Of a stretch of DNA of 64,000 bases, positions 35,680 to 44,066 are shown piece after piece. Each line of letters starts with the position of its first letter. Position 1 is the first letter of the stretch. The position numbers and the translations under genes are program-made. The notes beneath the pieces were generated by a model. The model was not told the origin of the DNA. It made no database searches and worked only from the letters and a program-made list of their open reading frames with translations. Source of the stretch: CBDFNC01 sp965249895 (GTDB taxonomy: Bacteria > Pseudomonadota > Gammaproteobacteria > Enterobacterales > CBDFNC01); NCBI GenBank assembly GCA_965249895.1, contig CBDFNC010000004.1:1054001-1118000 (forward strand). Reading direction: 5' to 3'.

Positions 35680-37404
35680 GGAACCCATCAAACTTGGGTA
35701 ACAAATGAGAGGAGAAATCTGAGGAAATAAGCGCAGTTGTTTGAGATAATTATTTCGCGAAAAACACTATCAAGAACAACAAAATGCCGATACTAAACCG
35801 AACACCACTTAGCTCCTCAGACAAACTCGATCTTCTCGCAAAGAGCGCCATTTTACAAGCCCATGGTGATATCACCGCCTTATCCGATGAATTCGGTATA
35901 TCCCGCAAGGCTGTCTACACCGCCCGCGGGGCTGCCCGGGCTGCCTTCGACGCCCTCGTCAAAACGCAAAGTGAGCCGGATTGTATCGCGACGCTTGATG
36001 TGGATGTGCCACACCTGCGCCGCAGTATTGTCGCGTTAACCATCACTGCCCCCAATTCCATTCGCAGTATTGAAGCGCTTATACCTCTGCTGTATCCCGG
36101 CTGTAAAGTCAGCTATGGCTATATACAAGGGGTTATTGCCGAGGCGCAAAAAAATGCCGCTGACTTCAACCGAACGGTGCCATTATCAGCCATCCAGAGC
36201 GGTGCGGTGGATGAAATGTTCAGCCAGGGCGACCCTGTGCTGGCGGGCGTTGACCTGGATCCCGGCTACCTGTTCTGCCTGTCTCACGAGCAACAGCGAG
36301 ATGGTAAAACCTGGGCCAAAGTACTCCAGCAGGCTGCTGCTCAGGGGATGATGCCAAAACACATCGTCAAAGACGGTGCCAAGGGGATAGCCGCCGGTGT
36401 CACCACGGTTTTCGAACAGGCGCAGCAACGTGATGATGTTTTTCATGCCCTGTATATCGCTGCCAAGGCGGTGCGCAGGGTTGAGCAACGTGCTTACTAT
36501 TACATTACCCAGGAAGAAAAGGCGTACCAGGCCATCAGCCCCACCATAACAGAAGACCCGGATGATACGTTCGGTCAATGGCTGCGTGCAGATAACCAAT
36601 GCGATAAGGCTATCGAGCGCTATGAGCATGCTGAACGGGCTTTGCACCTTCTTCACGCCACCTTCAGCTGCGTTTGCCGAAAGACCGGCAAGCTAATGAC
36701 CACCGAAATGGCGCAGACCAGGCTGGCCCGTGCCACGCTATTGCTGCGCAGGGCGGCACATAAGGAATGCAACAAGGCGGCGACCTACTTGGAAAACCGC
36801 TTGGATGGTCTCACTTTGGCCACCCAGGCGCTCCATGATAAGTTGCAAGGCTGTATTGCACGTTATTCTCAGCAGCCAGTTGAGCTGGCCTGCCGCTTCT
36901 TCGAGTGCCGACGTGAACTGGCAAAAGCCGGGAAGCACAAGCAACAGCGGCTTATTCAGGAAATGCTCGGCAGCTACCACCTGTTGACCACACAGTTGGA
37001 TGAAACACGCTGTGAGCAGCTGATGCAAGAAGTGGAAATGTTACTCACCAAACGTCACCGCGCGTCCAGTGCCATTGAAGGCTTCAACGCCACCTTACGC
37101 ACTTATCTGTATGCCAGAAAGGGTGTGAACCAAGCGTTTCTGGAGCTGTTCCGCGCCTGGTACAACCTGCGGGAAAAGCGCTGGGGACGTCACAAAGGCC
37201 GGTCAGCCCACGAATTGCTGACGGGAGAAAAGGTGACCGACTGGCTGACACTGCTTGGCTTCCCACCGAGTAAGCTCAGCCACTGATTTTAGCCTGGTAA
37301 CAGGCAACCCAAACTGACTATTTATTAATCTGATCCAGCACTCGCTGAATTGGAGAGGAGCTATTGGTTTTGTTACCCTAAACGGGTGGAATTTGATCAG
37401 TCCC
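35680..37404 (+). mobile_element. DDE-type insertion sequence of unclear family, 8-bp target duplication
   Basis: TATCCCGC occurs at 35672-35679 and 37405-37412, flanking a 1,725-bp insertion. The ends are imperfect inverted repeats: left GGAACCCATCAAACTTGGGT-AACAAA, right (inverted) GGGACTGATCAAATTCCACC with GGGTAACAAAACC further in. It carries one transposase gene. Removing it and one target copy restores the integrase alignment. Confidence 0.85.
35784..37286 (+). CDS. Putative DDE transposase, family uncertain
   Basis: This 500-residue protein has an N-terminal HTH (LSDEFGISRKAVYTARG), an acidic segment VDEMFSQGDPVLAGVDLDPG likely holding the first catalytic Asp residues, IVKDGAKG for the second, and the C-terminal ASSAIEGFNATLRTYLYARK with the probable catalytic Glu, then KRWGRHKGRSAHELLTG. 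I do not recognise the exact IS family (perhaps an ISNCY group). Target duplication and terminal repeats support transposase identity. Confidence 0.75.
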   Translation: MPILNRTPLSSSDKLDLLAKSAILQAHGDITALSDEFGISRKAVYTARGAARAAFDALVKTQSEPDCIATLDVDVPHLRRSIVALTITAPNSIRSIEALIPLLYPGCKVSYGYIQGVIAEAQKNAADFNRTVPLSAIQSGAVDEMFSQGDPVLAGVDLDPGYLFCLSHEQQRDGKTWAKVLQQAAAQGMMPKHIVKDGAKGIAAGVTTVFEQAQQRDDVFHALYIAAKAVRRVEQRAYYYITQEEKAYQAISPTITEDPDDTFGQWLRADNQCDKAIERYEHAERALHLLHATFSCVCRKTGKLMTTEMAQTRLARATLLLRRAAHKECNKAATYLENRLDGLTLATQALHDKLQGCIARYSQQPVELACRFFECRRELAKAGKHKQQRLIQEMLGSYHLLTTQLDETRCEQLMQEVEMLLTKRHRASSAIEGFNATLRTYLYARKGVNQAFLELFRAWYNLREKRWGRHKGRSAHELLTGEKVTDWLTLLGFPPSKLSH

Positions 37405-37490
37405 TATCCCGCAATGCCATCCAGTTCTTCTATAAACATGTGCTCGAGCGCCCTTGGCAGTGGGTCAACATCGTCAAACCGCCTAAAGTA

Positions 37491-37624
37491 AGTAGGTGAG
37501 TATAAGTTTTTAGAGGTTACGTATAAATTTCAATCAGTGTAAATATACTGATTCGCCTAGTGCTGCACGGCCTACCTAGATTGGTAGGTTGATTTAAGCC
37601 TTGCTGAACTTTTGCTTGTGCACT
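37491..37624. mobile_element. 134-bp non-coding insertion flanked by TA
   Basis: Relative to integrase copy 1 (CTAAAGTACAACCG), this copy reads CTAAAGTA, then 134 extra bp, then TACAACCG. The insertion starts AGTAGGTGAG and ends (inverted) AGTGCACAAG, flanked by TA on both sides. A TA duplication and non-coding content suggest a MITE of the IS630/Tc1 kind. The terminal match is weak. Confidence 0.6.
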
Positions 37625-38153
37625 TACAACCGCTGCAAGATGTATTAACCCAAGCTGAGGTCAATGCGATAATTAATGCCACCCGCAAATTGAGCTATCA
37701 GGTCTACTTTCTGACCACCTACAGCATGGGTCTGCGTCTCAGTGAGTCCCTTAACTTAAAAGTCTCCGATATCGACAGTCATTTAATGCGCGTCCATCTG
37801 CGCTTTACCAAAAGCAAAAAGGACCGCTTTGTCGACCTGCCCCATAAAACCCTGTTGGCACTGCGTCGATATTGGCGAACCCACCGTCATCCAACATTGC
37901 TGTTTCCGGGTGGACATCCCCCGCATATTCGTAATGGCAAACCCATGGTCATGGATAAAGGTGGGGTACAAAAAGCCATAAAATTAGTCGCCAAAGACTG
38001 TGCTATCAGTAAGAACGTACATATTCATACCTTACGCCACTATCTACCCTTCTTGACTATGTCGGATAACATGAAGAGGTCAGCGAAGATGTCCATAAAT
38101 TGAATGACATATTGCGCGGAACACCATCCGAATACCCGACATAGTTTTCTCCG

Positions 38154-39152
38154 CTAGAGGCCGTTAAGAAAACTCAATAGCTTATCCCCCGTTTGGTAGC
38201 GACCCAACTTTCCCTTTGGTGGTGTTGCCTTGTCAAGCGCCTGCTTTTTCATCGCAAGTGTTGCTTCCAGATAAATCTGTGTTGTTTCAACTGATTCATG
38301 TCCGAGCCACAATGCAATTACAGAGCGGTCAACCCCCCCTTGCAGCAAGTCCATCGCCATGGTGTGTCTCAGGCGGTGGACAGTAACGCGCTTTTGTTTT
38401 AATGAAGGGCATACTTTGGAAGCCGCCATGCGATGCTTGTTCAGCAGATACTGTACGCCATGGACACTGAGACGTTGACCTCTGGCGCTGGGGAACAGCA
38501 CTCCATCGTCACTTCGCTGTGGCTCTCGCAGCCAGTTTTTTAACACCGCAAGTGTAGATTTGGCCAGGGGTATACAACGTTCCTTACGGCCCTTGCCTAT
38601 TACTCGTATGTGAGCGCCGGCGCCTAATATAAGATCCTCCTGTTGGAGCCCCGTCATCTCGGATAAACGCAGGCCTGTCTGCACTGCAGTCAGAATAAAC
38701 GCGTGGTCGCGCCGCCCAGACCAGGAGCTACAATCTGGAGCAGCGAGCAACGCATCCACTTCCGGTCGGCTAAGAAAGCTGATCTGGGTGCGGACAAATC
38801 GTTTGCTGGGGATGGCGAGCACTCTCTGGATCTGTGCCGCATGGGTTGGCAGTTCGAAAGCCGTATAACGAAAGAAGGAGTGGATTGCCGTGAGCCGTAA
38901 ATTACGACTGCGGGCGGTTAAGCCTCGCTTATTTTCCAGTTCATCCAGAAAGGCTACTATCAACGGCGCGTCAATCTGCTTGATGTCCAGGTTTGATGGC
39001 TGTTGATGTAACTTCTGTTGTGCAAATGTCAGGAGTTGACGGAAAGTGTCTCGATAAGAGCTGATGGTGTGAGGACTGGCCTGGCGTTGCTGCATCAGGC
39101 GCTGGGTAAAGAAACGCTCCAATATGGGTGCCAGGCTGGTAACAATGATCAT
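38154..39152 (-). CDS. ritC: RIT element tyrosine recombinase C
   Basis: This 332-residue recombinase is third of the trio. The catalytic domain has QTGLRLSEMTGLQ (Arg I), HRLRHTMAMDLL (box II His/Arg), ALWLGHESVETTQIYLE (His and Tyr nucleophile). The N-terminal SAM-like domain includes HTISSYRDTFRQLLTFAQQK. Its ATG overlaps the ritB stop by 4 bp. It looks intact. Confidence 0.9.
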   Translation of the reverse strand: MIIVTSLAPILERFFTQRLMQQRQASPHTISSYRDTFRQLLTFAQQKLHQQPSNLDIKQIDAPLIVAFLDELENKRGLTARSRNLRLTAIHSFFRYTAFELPTHAAQIQRVLAIPSKRFVRTQISFLSRPEVDALLAAPDCSSWSGRRDHAFILTAVQTGLRLSEMTGLQQEDLILGAGAHIRVIGKGRKERCIPLAKSTLAVLKNWLREPQRSDDGVLFPSARGQRLSVHGVQYLLNKHRMAASKVCPSLKQKRVTVHRLRHTMAMDLLQGGVDRSVIALWLGHESVETTQIYLEATLAMKKQALDKATPPKGKLGRYQTGDKLLSFLNGL

Positions 39153-40093
39153 GATAAATCCTCCCAGCGCTGCTCTAAGCGTCGCATCGCTTCACGCATC
39201 AGTTCGGGAGAGCTCTCCAAATACCATTGCGTATCGGCGACATGAACATGACCCAGGTACGCGGACAGGACTGGCAGGAGACGCTCGGGATCCTGACCAG
39301 ACTTATACCAGTTGAGCAATGTGTTTGTTGCAAACCGATGTCTCAAATCATGCAGGCGAGGCCCGTGACTGTCGGACGCCCCGCGTAAACCGATCTGTCG
39401 GGACAAGACATAAAAAGCGCGGTGGATTTGTCCGCCGTCCAACCGATTTCCCCAACTGGAAATAAACAAATAAGAAGATACCGATCTACCTGCCCAATGG
39501 CGCTGGCGTCGGATTAGGTAGTCAGCCAGCACCTTGCAGGTTGAAGCGTGCAGTGGAACCAGGCGATCCTTGCCGAATTTGGCGTTGCGAACCGTCAACA
39601 CAGCAGCCTCAAGGTCGACATCTTGAAGCATGAGATCACATGCTTCGCCAAGACGCAAACCTGAAACATACAGCAGCCCAAACAGGCAATAATAAACCCA
39701 GGGCAGCAATGCGCCGTTTTTATAGCTGTGCGGCATGTTTAGTGCGGCGAGGAGTAGATTTTTAACCTCTTCATCTGAGTACAGGTAGGGTCGCGCCCGC
39801 TTTGGTTGAAAGGGTAGCAACCCAGGTAATGGGATCTGCGTGCGTGGATCGCTAGCACTACGGTAACGGGCAAATCCGCGAACGAAACCCAGTCGCTGAG
39901 CCCAACGCGCCGGTTGAACGTTCTCGGGCTGTTGCGCCCAGGTAAGCGCTAACGCCTGGGTGATGTAGGCCGCACCGTGTTGCTCCATAAAGGTGATAAA
40001 ATCCAGTAGCCCGCTACCTGCTTCCCGTAACTTAAATCCTAAATTACGCCGCATACTCAGATATTCATGAACATCCTGCCTTAACGTATTCAT
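39149..40093 (-). CDS. ritB: RIT element tyrosine recombinase B
   Basis: This 314-residue recombinase is second of the trio. Catalytic motifs are VSGLRLGEACDLML, LHDLRHRFATNTLL and YLGHVHVADTQWYLE. The spacing between box II and the Tyr is longer than in RitC (NWYKSGQDPERLLPVLSAYL lies between), a known feature of this subfamily. It overlaps ritA and ritC by 4 bp each. It looks intact. Confidence 0.9.
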   Translation of the reverse strand: MNTLRQDVHEYLSMRRNLGFKLREAGSGLLDFITFMEQHGAAYITQALALTWAQQPENVQPARWAQRLGFVRGFARYRSASDPRTQIPLPGLLPFQPKRARPYLYSDEEVKNLLLAALNMPHSYKNGALLPWVYYCLFGLLYVSGLRLGEACDLMLQDVDLEAAVLTVRNAKFGKDRLVPLHASTCKVLADYLIRRQRHWAGRSVSSYLFISSWGNRLDGGQIHRAFYVLSRQIGLRGASDSHGPRLHDLRHRFATNTLLNWYKSGQDPERLLPVLSAYLGHVHVADTQWYLESSPELMREAMRRLEQRWEDLS

Positions 40094-41328
40094 TGCACAC
40101 CTCCTGGCCAGGGCAAGGCCAGTGTACGCAATGCATCAAGATCGACCTTGGTATAAATCTTTGTGGTCTGCGGATTTCGATGCCCCAATACGTCACCGAT
40201 CTCACCAAGTGAAGCGCCTTGGCGCAACATCTGGGTAGCCAAACCATGACGAAACTGATGAGCTCCATGAGTCGGCGCATTGATCCCAGCACGCTTGAGT
40301 GAATGTTGGACGATTGAGCTAATACTGCTGGCGCCTTGAAAGCCACAAATGGGTGCCTTCGCGCGTAAAAATACGCGTCGACTGGTGCTAAGCGGTCGAC
40401 CATCACGCAAATACCTGGCGATTGCTTTCCCCACCTCAAGAGGTAAGGGAAACTCGTTGCGCAGGCCGCCCTTACCACATACCTTCAATGTCCCGGTGTT
40501 TCAGTCGATGTCATTGAGTTCGAGAAATGCAACTTCGCCCGAACGCAATCCCAGCCGTGCTAGCAGCAGCAAAATAGCATAGTCTCGACGCCCCGTCGCC
40601 GTGCGACGATCGATGCTAGCCAACAACTGACTGACTTGCTCTGTCGAAATCACGCGAGGGACAGATGGCATCGACCAGTTAGCCACTATGGGAACAGCGC
40701 CAGCTAAATCAAGCACTAGCTCACCCTGATAACGAAGGTAGGTCAAGAAAGAACGCAAGGCGCTGGTCATGAGCTTCGCTCGCTTCATATGCAAACGCGG
40801 TGCCTGGCGCTGTACAAATCTCACAATATCGCGAGCACACAGGGTTGAGATCTTGATGGAACCCGCTCCGAAGCAATCCTTAAGAAACCAGCGGGCAAAT
40901 GGCACGTAGTTAAGAATTGTTGCTTCGGCTAAATTGCGAGCCTCACGAAGGTATTTCTCGTACGCCAGCACACAGCACTCCGCCGGAGTTAGCTGAGGTA
41001 CAGATATTACCTCTGCAGGAATAACGTCCTCACTGCGGAGAAAATCAATGAGGTGATTGAGTGCTGCAGCGTTGCCCGAGCTGGGCCGCACCTGTTGAGC
41101 GCGATATTGTAAATATTGCCTCGGGTGATCAGGGGCAATGTGGTGTAGCTCAATTTCATTTTGTTTAAGCCATCGACTAAAACACGCAGCAAGCAGGACT
41201 TGCCGATGAATTGAATTCAGAGCATATCCAAGGGGGCTGGTGTATTCTGCAAATGAGTCGATATATTCTTTGAGCGGCCCTTCTGGCTTTTGTGATAGAA
41301 CTACTTGGTTATTAATGATGTACTTCAT
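40090..41328 (-). pseudogene. ritA: RIT element tyrosine recombinase A with in-frame UGA
   Basis: One continuous frame of 412 codons is split by a single TGA at 40501-40503: the sequence reads LELNDID-stop-NTGTLKVCGKGG, where related recombinases have Trp, so TGG to TGA is the simplest event. Upstream are the N-terminal domain and Arg I (ARLGLRSGEVAFLEL); downstream are GAHQFRHGLATQML and VLGHRNPQTTKIYTK. The remaining reading frame is undamaged, so the mutation is recent or tolerated. Confidence 0.88.
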
Positions 41329-41458
41329 GGTGGACTTCTCCCCTGCGCGGGGCTAATGAAAGGAGTCTAAACTATATCGTTATTTATTTGCTCATTTGCC
41401 GGAAAAGCTGGGTTGGCGAGGCTCAACAAGACATAGTCAAGAAGGGTAGATAGTGGCG

Positions 41459-41482
41459 ACTATGTCGTTAGCGACATAGTCG
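41459..41482. repeat. Inverted repeat at the outer right edge of the RIT element
   Basis: GACTATGTC and GACATAGTC pair around GTTAGC (41457-41482). The same 9-mers occur inside the 29-bp terminal repeats, so this is an additional recombinase-binding-type repeat present only on the right side. Confidence 0.65.
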
Positions 41483-41656
41483 GCATAGTTTCGCGACCCA
41501 TTTACTACAAGCAGGCAGAGATATAAGAAGCGTGCAAGAATTGCTCGGCCATAATGACGTTAAAACAACAGCGGCCCTTCTGGCTTTTGTGAAATATATA
41601 CTCATGTACTTGGGCAACACTATGCAGGTACCGTCAGTCCATTAGATTGCTTATGA
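41481..41656 (+). pseudogene. intI: Integron integrase (intI) 3' remnant
   Basis: From 41481 the frame reads RHSFATHLLQAGRDIRSVQE then LLGHNDVKTT, and after a 20-bp insertion resumes as EIYTHVLGQHYAGTVSPLDC. This is the C-terminus of an IntI-type integrase: R-D-I-R-S/T-V-Q-E-L-L-G-H and I-Y-T-H-V-L-G...SPLD are characteristic. Boxes before RHSF are lost to the RIT element. Orientation (+) is opposite to the cassettes on its left, exactly as in integrons. Confidence 0.8.
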
Positions 41657-42207
41657 AAAAACAATTGGAACCCTTCAAATAACGGGGATAAGGGTAACAA
41701 TTGTGGTGCTCTTTGTGGAGCAGATTCAATCGGCGAAGCCTGTGCCCGCAAGGTTCGCCGAACCATCGGGATCTCTTACCCAGGTTTAACCAGGCCTAAA
41801 CAATTAACTGGCCACCTAGTGACCGGCCTAAGGTCATAAAAGTGGATTAATGTCGCCATACCCTATACCTAATATTCATCCTTTCACTGGCGCATGTGTT
41901 GACCTGTTAGGTAGTACATACCTGAGTGGTAAATCTTACTCGTATCCATCCTGAAACACAGGAATAGGCAGGTTGGCCTGTAGGAGTCGAATCCATCTCA
42001 GGGATGAGATGTTAAATGCATGGATGCGCGTTCGGCGAACCTTGAGAGCACTGGATTCGCCCTTTTTACCTACAAAGAGGCATCCGCTCCTTGGGTCGTG
42101 AATATACCTTTGAATTTGGCGTTTCAGGATGGGCTCTAACTATATGAAGGACCAAAGCAAGCAAGATCAACAGAAACCTATCTACCACGCTTAATTAGTA
42201 GCCAGTA
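41657..42207. other. Gene-free region with a MITE-like repeat
   Basis: About 550 bp without a convincing gene between the intI remnant and the thioesterase. It includes GGTTCGCCGAACC and a second GTTCGGCGAACC about 300 bp later, and a candidate MITE (41943-42135, separate entry). Any distal sequence of the ancestral integron platform would lie here. Confidence 0.5.
41943..42135. mobile_element. Candidate MITE related to the ISNCY-like element ends
   Basis: The left edge CCATCCTGAAACAC and the right edge GCGTTTCAGGATGGGC are inverted copies of the terminal repeat used by the elements at 51602 and 51858 (GTCCTGAAACG). No CTAG flanks are seen here, and the ends are degenerate, so this may be an old copy. 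About 190 bp, non-coding. Confidence 0.5.
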
Positions 42208-42630
42208 TTAACGCATCGACACCACAGCTAATGTTAAACGGGAGCAACACAGCATCTCTCCCGCTTGATCTGTAATTTCAATATTCCATACCTGGCTACG
42301 ACCGCCTATATAAACTGCCTTGGCTTTACCCGTAACCAAACCCGATTTAACACTTCTCAGATGGTTGGCGTTTACTTCCTGGCCCACACAGACCTTACCC
42401 TCTGGAACACAGAGGTTACCCGCCGTGCTACCCAAAGTTTCTGCCAGCACTACAGAGGCGCCGCCGTGCAGCAAGCCAAAAGGTTGATGGGTAATGCTAG
42501 ACACGGGCATGGTGCCGCAGAGGTAGTCATCGCCAAATTCCGTGTATTCAATTTGTAAGTGGGAAATCAGGGTATCCTGACCTAACGCATTCAGCTTTCC
42601 CAGTTCAAACTCTTTTTTCCAAATAGCCAA
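42208..42630 (-). CDS. Hotdog-fold acyl-CoA thioesterase (YdiI/MenI-like)
   Basis: This 140-residue PaaI-type thioesterase has QPFGLLHGGASVVLAETLGS with the catalytic Glu, and GQEVNANHLRSVKSGLVTGK. It resembles E. coli MenI/YdiI, a DHNA-CoA or general acyl-CoA thioesterase. I chose the TTG at 42630 (MAIWKKEFELGKL) over an upstream start at 42693 because AAGGA lies 8 bases before it and family members begin there. Confidence 0.88.
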   Translation of the reverse strand: MAIWKKEFELGKLNALGQDTLISHLQIEYTEFGDDYLCGTMPVSSITHQPFGLLHGGASVVLAETLGSTAGNLCVPEGKVCVGQEVNANHLRSVKSGLVTGKAKAVYIGGRSQVWNIEITDQAGEMLCCSRLTLAVVSMR

Positions 42631-42663
42631 GACTGAATTCCTTACCTGTAAATGTCTAATATA

Positions 42664-42696
42664 TCTGTGACCTCCGTATTTTACAGAGGTCACAGA
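42664..42696. repeat. Inverted repeat upstream of the thioesterase gene
   Basis: TCTGTGACCTC (42664-42674) and GAGGTCACAGA (42686-42696) are perfect 11-bp arms with an 11-nt spacer, 34 bp before the thioesterase start. It could be an operator or a leader hairpin. TGTGAC/GTCACA arms also resemble half of a CRP-type site, but spacing does not fit a classic one. Confidence 0.5.
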
Positions 42697-42937
42697 GCAG
42701 TGTTCTCTCGTTAGAGGAATTGCAGTAAAGCTTGCACCGGGTGTTTCAGCTTTTGCCCTTCCATTCGCTTCGCCTGACTTCGGTTGCCAGACAAGCTTCT
42801 GGTTTGTACCGTCACCAGTCCAGGCTGTAGATACCTTTAGAATGATGCCTGATAAGGCAGGGGAGCCGCGAGATGTGGTCTCCAGGTATTCGCTTTTTTG
42901 TCACAGTGCTAAAAGTATGTCATACCCTGACTCAGAA
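42697..42937. other. Gene-free stretch between the thioesterase and aroC terminator
   Basis: About 240 bp; I see no gene or further element. It presumably carries the thioesterase promoter on the minus strand. Confidence 0.4.
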
Positions 42938-42967
42938 TAAAAAAATGCCGCTAAGCGGCATTTTTTC
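42938..42967 (-). terminator. Intrinsic terminator after aroC
   Basis: AAAAAAATGCCGC / GCGGCATTTTTT with a short TTA loop directly follows the aroC stop on the minus strand. Confidence 0.9.
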
Positions 42968-42972
42968 TGAGG

Positions 42973-44058
42973 TTAAAGTTGAGGTGTGTCTGTTTTCACA
43001 TCGATATTTTGCGCCCTGTGCCTTAATAAATGGTCCATCAGGGTGATGGCCATCATGGCTTCGGCTATGGGCACCGCACGAATACCAACACAAGGGTCGT
43101 GGCGACCTTTAGTGATTATCTCGGTGGCTTCACCGCTAGTGGTAATCGTACGGCCAGGTACGGTAATACTCGACGTAGGTTTCATGGCTATATGCGCCAC
43201 AATATCCTGGCCGGTGGAGATGCCACCTAAGACGCCACCAGCGTGATTTGACTGAAAACCTTCCGGGGTCATCTCATCCCTGTGCTCACTGCCCTTTTGA
43301 TTTACCACGGCAAAACCATCGCCAATCTCGACACCTTTAACTGCATTGATACTCATCAGTGCATGGGCTATATCAGCGTCGATGCGATCAAATACCGGCT
43401 CGCCCAGACCCACTGGTACCTTTTCGGCCACTACTGTCACCTTGGCTCCGATTGAGTCGCCTTCTTTCTTTAGCTTACGCATATACTCATCGAGGGCTTC
43501 CAGCTTGCTTGCATCCGGAAAGAAGAACGGGTTTTGCTCTACCTGGGACCAGTCAATTTGATCCGGAGTAATATCGGCCAACTGACTTAAATATCCGCGA
43601 ACCTGAACGCCAAACTTTTCCGCCAGGTATTTTTTAGCGATGGCGCCTGCAGCGACGCGCATCGCCGTTTCACGTGCCGACGAACGACCGCCGCCACGAT
43701 AATCACGGTGGCCGTATTTATGGTGATAGGTGTAATCCGCATGACCCGGCCTGAATATATCTTTGATAGCCGAGTAGTCTTTGGAACGTTGATCTGTATT
43801 CTCAATCATCAAACCAATACTGCACCCTGTGGTTTTACCCTCAAACACACCTGACAAGATTTTCACCTGATCTGGCTCTCTACGCTGAGTGGTATACCTG
43901 GACGTACCAGGGCGGCGCCTGTCCAGGTCAAGCTGCAAATCTGCTTCACTGATCTCCAGCCCTGGGGGGACTCCATCCACTATACAACCTAAGGCTACAC
44001 CGTGACTTTCACCAAAAGTGGTGATCCGAAAAAGTTGTCCGAAACTATTCCCTGCCAT
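42973..44058 (-). CDS. aroC: Chorismate synthase
   Basis: AroC makes chorismate from EPSP using reduced FMN. The 361-residue protein is full length and shows the three family signatures: GESHGVALGCIVDGVPPGL, GHADYTYHHKYGHRDYRGGG RSSARETAMRVAAGAIA (split here), and RHDPCVGIRAVPIAEAM. It lies 8 bp after prmB on the same strand, the conserved prmB-aroC order. Confidence 0.97.
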   Translation of the reverse strand: MAGNSFGQLFRITTFGESHGVALGCIVDGVPPGLEISEADLQLDLDRRRPGTSRYTTQRREPDQVKILSGVFEGKTTGCSIGLMIENTDQRSKDYSAIKDIFRPGHADYTYHHKYGHRDYRGGGRSSARETAMRVAAGAIAKKYLAEKFGVQVRGYLSQLADITPDQIDWSQVEQNPFFFPDASKLEALDEYMRKLKKEGDSIGAKVTVVAEKVPVGLGEPVFDRIDADIAHALMSINAVKGVEIGDGFAVVNQKGSEHRDEMTPEGFQSNHAGGVLGGISTGQDIVAHIAMKPTSSITVPGRTITTSGEATEIITKGRHDPCVGIRAVPIAEAMMAITLMDHLLRHRAQNIDVKTDTPQL

Positions 44059-44066
44059 ACCACATC

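Larger units (their letters stand above)
35364..38040 (+). pseudogene. Interrupted second copy of the IS91-like element's integrase
   Basis: Start and left end match copy 1 almost exactly (ATG at 35452). The gene is broken three times: a DDE element at 35680-37404, a 134-bp insertion at 37491-37624, and truncation by the RIT element at the codons for HTLRH (38025-38040). Coding pieces are 35452-35679, 37405-37490 and 37625-38040. The transposase half of the element is absent. Confidence 0.88.
38035..41458 (-). mobile_element. RIT (recombinase-in-trio) element
   Basis: Three tyrosine recombinase genes overlap by 4 bp each on the minus strand. The element is bounded by perfect 29-bp inverted repeats (38035-38063 and 41430-41458, beginning CGCCACTATCTACCCTTCTT). 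Extra GACATAGT/ACTATGTC repeats lie inside both ends and just outside the right one (hairpin 41457-41482). Three overlapping recombinases in this order are the definition of RIT elements. The left flank is an IS91-type integrase, the right flank an intI remnant. Confidence 0.9.

Noticed and set aside
40090..40488. Separate small recombinase gene after ritA
   Set aside because: It is in frame with ritA across a single TGA and holds only the second half of the catalytic domain.
42664..42696. CRP operator upstream of the thioesterase gene
   Set aside because: The TGTGA/TCACA halves are there but spacing (about 19 bp between cores) does not fit the 6-bp spacing of a CRP site; kept only as an inverted repeat.
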